This document shows positions 56,244-64,000 of a stretch of DNA of 64,000 nt, one piece after another. This stretch comes from Lactifluus volemus (taxonomy: Eukaryota > Basidiomycota > Agaricomycetes > Russulales > Russulaceae): NCBI GenBank assembly GCA_022376515.1, contig WTXI01000071.1, positions 105,421 through 169,420 of the forward strand, in the 5' to 3' direction. The notes beneath the pieces were generated by a model. It did no database searches. It saw only the letters and a program-made list of their open reading frames with translations, and was not told the DNA's origin. The stretch's first letter is position 1, and each line of letters starts with the position of its first letter. Made by a program: the position numbers and the translations under genes.

Positions 56244-57111
56244 TCAATAATCCCTCTTCCACTTGTAGTCGTTGTCGTAGCTATCATCGTCATCGTAGCT
56301 CCAGCTATCGTCGTCGTCGTCGTCCTCGTGGTTCCAGCTATCGTAATGGTCACTCCAGCTCTTGCTTGAGCTTGCAGCAGCCTGAGTTGTCGTGTGTGTA
56401 GCACTGGAAGTCGATGCTACGCTGGCCGAAGAGGCCGACGCGACCAACTGCTGTCCAATTTTCAACGCAGCTTGCTGGAAGAGTGAGAACGAGTTATTTG
56501 ACCCTTCTGCTCCAGGATTCAGCCCGAACACCATTCCTTTGCCGCAGTGGCTCCCAGCCGTGTTCTCCGCTTGCCGACAATAAACCCAGACAGGTTGAGT
56601 CTAGTAGTATAAATGGGATAAAATTAGTCATGGAGAGACCTGAAAGAAAGTACGTGGATTCGTACGTCGTTCACGGTGATCGAGAACGTCGGGAGATCCC
56701 AGGAGGAGGCATTAGCTACGGGGTGGCTATGCAGATCCCGTCAATATACAACTAGATTCGAGAAGGTCTGGGAAGGGGTGAACGTACAAGCCAGCATCGA
56801 ATCCATTGTTGAGGTGGGTGCATGGATTCGCGAATGAGGATTGGGTCACGGAGTGGTTCTTGGATTGAAAGTGAACTCGACCCTATCTCCGGGTGACGCA
56901 TTCTGGACAAGATATGATCAGAGCGAGTAGGTGTGAGTGAAGTGGAGACATTTGCTAACGATGTAATTAGGGTTGAAGATGGTCCACCAGTGGCGTTGCC
57001 AACGGTGACATGCCATACTTTACCACTGGTAGTTGGGTAAGCGGAAACGGCAAGGTTTGAAGAGAAGAGAGCCGCGACGGTGCTGAGCAAGGCCAGAGAA
57101 CGGAAAAACAT
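56244..57111 (-). pseudogene. cupredoxin gene copy B, two frameshifts
   Basis: The gene matches copy A base for base over most of its length, including signal peptide, His/Cys/His/Met ligand regions, introns and the Asp-rich tail, which has one extra Asp codon. Two single-base deletions separate it from copy A: one in exon 1 near 56983 (a C-run shortened after VTVGNATGG) and one in exon 2 near 56862 (a G-run shortened before the PKNHSV segment). They shift the frame twice in the same direction, so the reading is not restored. Both lie in short homopolymers, so an assembly or sequencing error must be excluded before calling it dead. Confidence 0.72.
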
Positions 57112-57205
57112 GTTTGTAAAAAAGACGAAAAGACAAAAGACAACTGGACTTTAGAATAGTAGAAGGGGATTCAAGCTCGTACAGCAGCATCTGTTGACCA
57201 GAGGA

Positions 57206-57213
57206 TATTTATA
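57206..57213 (-). promoter_or_regulatory. TATA box of cupredoxin copy B
   Basis: TATAAATA on the reverse strand, 95 bp before the former start codon, identical to copy A. Confidence 0.5.
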
Positions 57214-57214
57214 G

Positions 57215-58785
57215 CGAGATGCTGGGGCTTAGAAGAAATTTGATTAAGCATCCACTGTGTCTAGTAATGCGCAGAAACGTGAAGTGGATCTGCCAGCGGA
57301 TTGTACATCCGAGATACCCGATATGTAGGCGACTGCGTAAACAGCCTCAGGGTGAGCCATAAATGCGAGGAATGATCGAGGATCGGTGACAGACCGTGCA
57401 CGGATATTATTGCGTATTATGAGTTGTATACCCTTGAGCAAGGGATGATGTCTCTGAGCGCGCTTAGGCATGAACTGATGCGATCGCGAGATGGCCGAGT
57501 TAGGGACGCACAACATCATATTACGTAACTTACTATCTAGAACTCGGACTCGGACGCCACCCTGGTCACTGACGCTAGCCGTTAGTAGTTCTCTGAATAC
57601 TTTGATTTCTCTCGACCTTTTTGCATTTCTGAGTCCCTATAATTAAGAGCAAGGGTCCATGGACGTTCGATTAGTCAAATTTAGTATGAGAAAGTGAGAC
57701 ATACGAAATTGATAATTAAGATTGACTAAGCTATCACAACATGAAGATATTCAAGTTACCGTTGTACCCATTTGGAAAGTATTTGAATTCACTACTTGTA
57801 GGTCAGTAGCTAATTGTACAGTAGGGCTTGTAGCGTGCTGATCCGACGCCAATCCCGCTTCCTTTTTTGGTGGCCAGCGTATCTTAGCTGAGACCCCCTG
57901 TGAACGCGCCTTCCATTTCGCTACTGTGCAGTCCACCTCGTTCACACTGGCAGGCGTTTCATCTGTCTAGAGCCTGCGCTTGCACCGGCTCCAAATCCTC
58001 TCTTCCCTCCCGTCCTCCGTGTTGCCTGGCCCACAATTCGCTTGCCCTCGTCACCTCTACGTCTGCTACTGCCGAGGTGCCCACCTCGCTGCCGCTGCCA
58101 TATCACGGGCATTTGCCACTAACGTCACCCGACGTCCTTGTGGGCCTGACCCTGCTTGAAACGTACACTCCTCCGTCAATAACGTGAAGTCCACGCTAGT
58201 GGCTGGCCTCAAAGCTAAAATGACGTGAAGTGATGGCTGGCCGGGAGCACAGCTGCTGGACATTTGGACCCGGACTGGCCAGTAGACTTTCTAATTTTTA
58301 GTTTATGATCTACTTCTCGAGGCGGCGCCCTGAACCCCGTGCGATAAAGCTGTCCCTCTTGACGATCAGAAAATGCGAGGCCCGAACAACTAATGGAGAT
58401 GACGTTTAGTGCGATATGCCCCCACCGCTGCCAGTGAGCGCTGAGGTCAAACATACATTAAAAATGATGATTTTTGGGGTCAGGCCATGGATTCGTCCCG
58501 GAGCATGAGCAGAGTCCCTTGTTGCAAATACGGACGCGCCCTTACCGTTTCCCAAACCTTGCCTTTTTCCAGAAACGTAAAGAAACGTAAGAACCCGCTC
58601 ACGGCCGATTCTGTCTCCCAGCGGCCGATGTCTGCATCCGGCGATCCCGCTTTCTCATGAACTCTGATGAACTTCTCGTGATGAAATCGAGGTCATGTGC
58701 AGACAGGCGGGATATTACTCCCAGGGTGAACCTATCATTGCATGGGTCAAGTGTGGTTCGAACGTCACGGAAGCCGATGCGACGG
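57215..58785. other. non-coding part of unit B
   Basis: Homologous to 50900-52440. No gene is supported in it. Confidence 0.45.
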
Positions 58786-59464
58786 GGCCAAGATTGTCCT
58801 GCTGACGAGCACCCAGGGGTGGCCGGTGGTGAGCTGCTTTTCACAGCTGTCAGAGGGCCAACACCACATATCAGGGATGGAGGCTCTGTAGTAGGAGCTG
58901 CTGGGATGCGGGGCGGTTTCCAAGGGGGTCTTTGAGGGTTAGTCATTTTATTTGCTGTGACTTGCACTTGCCCCTCAAGTTTGGGGTTGCACCCATCTCC
59001 GTATTTTGCTCAGGCAGTTCAGCAGCAGGTGCAAAAGAAATGGGAGACACTGAGAGGGCACCTTTCTACCATCTCGCGCTACCTCATACGCTTCCTCTAC
59101 CACGCGCGCTCACCTAAAATCGGTGAAAACCCCGCATCGTCGTCGTCACACTTTCAAAGGAACGCTGGGACATTCAGTTGCGAATCTGAGGGTTGGTAGT
59201 AGTGTTGTGAATATGTGACAGTGCCATAGGCCCATAGCCACTTCCATGAAGATCCGGAAATGAATGTATGAATTGGTGAACGCGGGTGCTGCACAAGCTA
59301 ATGGACAGATGTCAAGATGACTGCATTAGCCTCCGGCCTAGGCTGATGCAGCTGGCTTCATTGGTCGAGGTGGTGTCGTCCCTGTGATGGAATACAGTTG
59401 CAGTTGCTAAGGCCATAAATAGGGCAACTTGATGAGCGACTCGGAGGCATCCATCCACCATTGA

Positions 59465-61205
59465 GGGGTGAACCCCAGTGAGAAGTGGATTGAATTAAAT
59501 ATGATCCGATCGAATAAAATTGAATGACATGAATACGATTGATGTGAATTGATATAAAATGATAACAATAATATTAATTCGATTTCATTGATAAAATTTG
59601 AATAGCGCTCGATCACATCCAATCTCTCTATGAATTTTATTGAATACAAATGATTGAGTCACGAGATTTATTTCTCGATCGAAAGCAACTGATTAGAATT
59701 GAATGAACTGAATCGCGCACTGTTTATCCAGTTCATTGAACTCTGCATCGAGTACTTACTGACCCAGGCACTGTCCTATTTGTGGTTGTTTGTCATGCTA
59801 CATCTATCGACTTCGTGTTGCGCGCTGATTCTGACGCATACATTTCTTCCCTCTTCCTCTCATTTTCAAAGCGTCCCTAGTTCTTTCCTCTGCTGCCCGT
59901 GAGGCCTGTATACTCTCCACAGACCTTCGTGAGTATCTCCCTTCCGTTTCTTCAGACCAGCATCATTTGGGTCTTTTTTTGGGGCTGCATCTTTGATTGA
60001 GCTTATGGCCGCACTTTTCTCCCATTGCCCCCCAATGTGCTTCCTCTCCCTCCTGCTCTTCCAGCGTGCCTCTCCTAGACGTAACTTCACCAGAGCAGCA
60101 GACCTCCTCTCGACCTTGGCATCTCCATGCCAACCCCCCTTCCCCTGGCCGCCGCTGCTGCCAGGTCAGTTAAATAACCTTTTCCCCTTCAAGTGTTACC
60201 TGCATCCTTGGTGTGTGTGCTGTTATCAAACTCTGCAAGGTATGGTTAATATCTGGAAGCGAGCTCTTTTCTCACCCCGTTCCCTTTTTTTTGCTGTAGT
60301 TTGGGGAAAAGTGGTGGTACCGCCTCATATGAGCGGCAGGTGGGGTCTTCAACATCTTGCTATCGATGGGCGCAAATCTCGTTGGTTTCGTCCTCGGTGT
60401 GGATGGTGTGCAGTACTTTGTGCATGAACTGACTGGTGGCTGGGATGGTATGTCTCTCCTAGAGACCTTTGTAACGCTATATTTCGTTGATTGAGGTAAT
60501 CCCAGGAATTCGATCCATGCAAACGATGGGGTAGCCAAAATGGGCACCATGTGGTGGTCTGGGTCACGCTGTCATCGGCAAGGTCAGCCCTTTGCTATAA
60601 GGGATCCCATCGTTGACATCTTTCCTGATGGTTTCCAATACAGATAGATCACCAAACCCAAGAGCAAGAACAAAACAATGATGACAATGACGATGACGAC
60701 CCTGACCTCTCTCTCGCCGCCGCTGCCCCATGGAGAGTCCCACAACATCTCCGTCCCACATCTGCCCCCTCTTGCACAAACAGCCGCAAATCCACGCGCA
60801 TGCCATTGCAAGCTCAAGGGCGAGGAGCTCCCATGCCCACGCCCAGAGTGGACGATGGGGACAAAGATGATGACGTGCAGGGGTGGATTGTTGACCGCAG
60901 TAGTCGGGTTTGCAGACATGGTGGGTATCAAGATGACTTGGATTGTTTGACGTGTGGCCAGCCTGGGGGCAAGGTGATTAGCATCGAGGGTAGAATAAAA
61001 TTGAATAGAACTGTAACCGTAAATAGAAAATAAATGGTTATTAATTCAATTCTCCTGATTTGATTGCAATCAAATAAATTCAATCCGATCTGATCTGGTA
61101 TTCAATTCGATGCAGAATAACCATAATGCCTTCAATTTTCCATTGAATTAAAATGGCTATTGTTCGGATTTTTGAAGTAAATTGAATGGTTCAATTTTTT
61201 GCAGT
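59465..61205. mobile_element. possible non-autonomous element bracketed by AT-rich blocks
   Basis: The two flanks are built from variants of AATTGAAT and AATTCAATTC and are unlike anything else in the window. The interior of about 1.26 kb is mixed composition. No terminal inverted repeat, target-site duplication or transposase was identified, so this is only a suggestion. Confidence 0.2.
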
Positions 61206-62540
61206 TTACTTCGGATTACTACATTCCACTTCTCACTGGGGGTGAACCTCAAGCTTGAGCTGCTTGGCTGTCTTCATAACTATCTCAGTTTGAGATCCTG
61301 ACAGACTCCAGACTCATGTAGAATCATGGCTCCATGTGGGGGCAAGGAGGAAAGGTAGCAAAACAATGGAAATCATTCATGAACAGGTCAGAATAACGTG
61401 GCAATTACTTCAACGCGACGTGGATTGACTCAACACGCGCGACTCGTTTGAGATGGGAAAGTATTACTAATCAATACCACGAGTTTTTTTTTTGGAAAGC
61501 GCTTTCTAATCGTCACACCTCACTGAAATGGCTCACTTGAGGCGGACCGAAAAGGTAGCTGGACCGGACCCTCGGGTCCCAAACACATGACATTAGAGCA
61601 GGGATGCACGCTGAGAAGCCGTTTGGGAGTTAACTAAGACGCTAACTACCTAAATAAAGTGCTAAGTGTCAGGAGATTTACCATCAGCTTATCTTAGCGC
61701 GCTGGAGCCGGGCCGGTGGACCGGGGAGAGGACAAAAATGCATTTACGCACATCCCTGGAAGGGGATAGTGTGGGACTCAGGCCACTTCACCTGGGGTCA
61801 GCTATCATGGCCTCCTACCCACTAAAACCTCACGATTGTAGAGCCAGTTGTATGGGGGATCCCCATGCTGTCTTAGGATGAGATCCCAGGTGCGGGATAT
61901 TGTCATGGTGAACTTCTTATTTTGTTTGATTTTAGCCGTGATTCTTCATGTTTTTAGTTCGGTGGTCGGTTTGGTGGCTTATGGTGCAGGTAGGTGCGCA
62001 GATTCTTCATTGTGGGCAGGTTGCCAGTGGTGCGGGTTGGTGAGTGTGACTAGCCCGGGCTCCGGGCCAGGGATTGGGATGCGTGGTTGTTTTGTTGGTG
62101 CCCGGAATTGTAGTGTAGGTCACGGTGGCAGTGGCATTGAGATTTTAGGATGTCTTGTGGTTGCTTATGCTAGGTAGTGCTTTGTAGTAGGTAGTACAGT
62201 ACTAGCAAGTGGTACTGTAGTGACATCTTGTGCTGTGATTGAGTGGCATGCAGGTTGGTGGGTATGGTTCATACTTTATACTGTTTGTTGGGCTCTCCAA
62301 GTCTCAATGCCTCGTAGTTAACAGGGTTTATGATATTATGGTGTGTGTGTTAGGGGGTCGTGGTGTGCGAGAGCGGTGTGTCGCTCACCCTTGCCTGGTG
62401 TAGGAAAAACCCACCATGGTGGTGGTGGTTCGGGTTCAAGGGCCCCCTATGCCGCGAGTTGGACCGGTGTGAACTCAATTTTTCGGTCCGGTGCGAGTTT
62501 GACCGGTATGACACCGGACTGGCGGCAACATAGTGAGGGA

Positions 62541-62660
62541 CACGATTGGCCGGCCAAGGCCGTCGATGCCAAGTTAGCGGTCCCTTGCGCGTGCCTCGTT
62601 CTATGGCGCTTGGGCCATCCACACCTACTACTCTACAATCGGACACATTGTCACGGAGGA
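62541..62660. repeat. short dispersed repeat, copy 2
   Basis: It shares GATTGGCCGGCCA and GGCGCTTGGGCCATCCACAC and ACACCTACTACTC with 52441-52551. It has an extra stretch of about 20 bp (GGCCGTCGATGCCAAGTTAG) after the GGCCGGCC palindrome. Confidence 0.65.
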
Positions 62661-62884
62661 CCTATTGGACGATGCAAATCGACTACGACGGTGGTTCGCC
62701 ACGGTAGTGTGTAGTCAGACTATTGGTACCCCCCACGTAGTGTTGCGGATATGGGTTTGGTGGACGGGAACCTAGCCGTACGGTCGTTCCGCGTCAAGAG
62801 CCTTCTCAAGTCTGTGTTTTCAGGCTGTCCCTGTCTCCCCTATTTCCACGCTACTCATGATGATCTCACAGCGTGAGGGCCATG

Positions 62885-63345
62885 TCATATGGCAGTTCCA
62901 CCTGATGTGCCATTCTTTGTTCTTTCCAACTGAACTCGTGGAGAAAAAAAAAAGGAAAACAACATTTCTGTACTTTCAGCAAGCGAATGGGACACTCTTG
63001 AATCGCTGATACGTCCTCGACCGTGCTCCTGGCCGCGTCGACGTTCCGCTATGCGAGCATCACAGGAGATGTCACGCACATCCCTGCGGCGATTCGTGCG
63101 CCAGAGCTGATCCGATGCAGTATCGATATCAAGGATGGTGGGTAATGGCACGGCGGTCGACCCTGAGATATTCTCATCGCCCAGCGCACCAGGGCAGCAT
63201 GGCTCCGAGGGCCAGTCATTTTTGCTCCTGCTCGAGGCAGCGGTGTCAGCTTGGTGATCATCTGATTGAGCACACTGGCAGTGGGTGAAGCAAGGGTCGA
63301 TTCTATCGATTTTGTATATTCTTGGTCAAATTCGAGTTACATTTG
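62885..63345 (+). pseudogene. truncated fragment of GH88/GH105-like copy 2
   Basis: The segment matches the end of exon 4, the last intron, exon 5 and about 60 bp of 3' flank of the gene at 40727-42203. It begins with GGCAGTTCCA and retains the intron end TGTACTTTCAG and the exon start CAAGCGAATGGGACACTC. It has lost 23 bp (the part coding for YIDQPGS) near 63003, which shifts the frame, and further small indels follow near 63139. Everything upstream of exon 4's end is missing. Confidence 0.88.
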
Positions 63346-63854
63346 GCAGGGGACGAGAGGTTACTGTTTTCGGGTTGGGAAACTGAGTACCGACTCGGAC
63401 AGACACCTCAAATCCGAGAACGAATGATGAGCCGAGTGATATTTCTATCATCAACTTTCTTATCGCTCTTGGACCGCTACCTGGGGGGTGTTCTGCCGAT
63501 CAGTCAAGTTCGTCATACTAGTAGCCTAGTATGTATATCCTCTCCCTCTGATGAAAACAAAGTTACGAAAGAACTACAGCGTGACTATATTAAAAGAGTG
63601 TAGCCTGAGTAAGGTACATTTCTGTGTCGATACAGATATCACTTGCTGATTATCTATCTACAAGACTACCACCACCAGCCAACACGCCGGCGTCTCAGAG
63701 TCATCCGACCTCCCTACCGGGGAGCTCGGGAACTGGGTGATTCGTCTTTCCTCATTATATTGAAATCCACTATCGCCTTCGCCAGGAATACCTCCTCCTG
63801 ACCAGCGTCAATATTTGAACGAGTTCTGCGTAAAGAAAAAAGGTTTGTGCAATA
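63346..63854. other. intergenic with repeat remnant
   Basis: The part from about 63550 is homologous to 45500-46165 (coding-like remnant, then GCGTAAAGAAAAAA at 63829, matched at 46158). No gene is supported. Confidence 0.45.
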
Positions 63855-64000
63855 CATTTGGGCATTGTCTACCCAATCTCGTGAATACATCGAGGCCGGC
63901 AGGCACAACAAAGTATAGAGAATCATACAGATGCATTAGTGAGGAGTTGCAAATTGAACCAGCCGTGGTTGAGCCCCAAACTAAACATCATATTCGTAAC
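63855..64000. repeat. start of a third copy of the 6.3 kb unit, cut by window end
   Basis: From CATTTGGGCATTGTCTACCC on, the sequence is nearly identical to 52552-52705, with one deletion of about 10 bp. It runs to the last base, so the third unit presumably continues outside. Confidence 0.85.

Larger units (their letters stand above)
52552..58785. repeat. 6.2 kb tandem unit B (DUF6535 gene + cupredoxin pseudogene)
   Basis: The second copy of the unit at 46177-52440. Its first 140 bp are nearly identical to 63855-64000, where a third copy starts. The start of unit B is closer to the third copy than to unit A, judged by eye. Confidence 0.88.
58786..62880. other. 4.1 kb accessory DNA without a supported gene
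   Basis: Several open frames occur on both strands (for example 59993-60427 and 60678-60950 forward, 60584-60931 reverse), but none shows a family pattern. Two very AT-rich ATTGAAT-type blocks (59465-59720 and 60985-61205) bracket a GC-richer segment. A G/T-biased stretch lies at 61900-62420 and a dispersed repeat copy at 62541-62660. Confidence 0.4.

Noticed and set aside
60272..60931. Reverse open frames of 72-115 codons
   Set aside because: No start context, no family pattern and low-complexity codons; likely chance frames in GC-richer DNA.
1..64000. tRNA, rRNA and CRISPR
   Set aside because: No T-arm word GGTTCGANTCC with a matching acceptor fold was found by eye, no rRNA-like conserved blocks, and no regularly spaced repeats other than the coding minisatellite.

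Overview
The window looks like a piece of a basidiomycete (Agaricomycetes) nuclear genome. The genes are broken by many short GT-AG introns of about 50-90 nt. The protein families fit a mushroom-forming fungus: a DUF6535 protein, Rds1-type ferritin-like secreted proteins, an F-box family and a cytochrome b5-acyl-CoA dehydrogenase. From remembered family patterns the F-box and DUF6535 proteins look most like those of Russulales or related orders; that placement is inference.

Housekeeping genes form two islands. The first (125-6922) holds a complex I subunit (NDUFA12), a mitochondrial L-2-hydroxyglutarate dehydrogenase, a secreted GH88/105-like six-hairpin glycosidase and a cytochrome b5-acyl-CoA dehydrogenase fusion. 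The second (29371-37640) holds a small secreted cysteine-containing protein, mitochondrial ribosomal protein bL12m, the CCR4-NOT subunit NOT3/NOT5 and a Bem1/Scd2-type polarity scaffold (SH3-SH3-PX-PB1). In most of these genes the exon phases I assigned by eye close to an exact multiple of three.

The rest is duplicated accessory DNA. From 7.5 to 15.1 kb there are three F-box paralogues, one forward and two reverse, forming a large inverted repeat plus a tandem repeat. From 17.2 to 26.2 kb there are three tandem secreted ferritin-like genes with duplicated promoters. From 40.7 to 43.8 kb there is a second GH88/105-like gene and a Ser/Thr/Pro repeat protein. From 46.2 to 58.8 kb a unit of about 6.3 kb, carrying a DUF6535 gene and a secreted cupredoxin gene, is present twice in tandem. 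A third copy starts at about 63.86 kb and leaves the window. A broken fragment of the second glycosidase (62.9-63.3 kb) lies just before that third copy, so the original duplication was probably larger.

The most interesting pattern is complementary decay in the 6.3 kb tandem: the first unit keeps an intact cupredoxin gene but a broken DUF6535 gene, and the second keeps a readable DUF6535 gene but a cupredoxin gene with two single-base deletions. No tRNA, rRNA or CRISPR was seen. Long stretches (14.9-17.2, 18.4-20.9, 22.2-24.9, 26.2-29.3, 37.6-40.7, 43.8-46.2 and 58.8-62.9 kb) hold no gene I can support.
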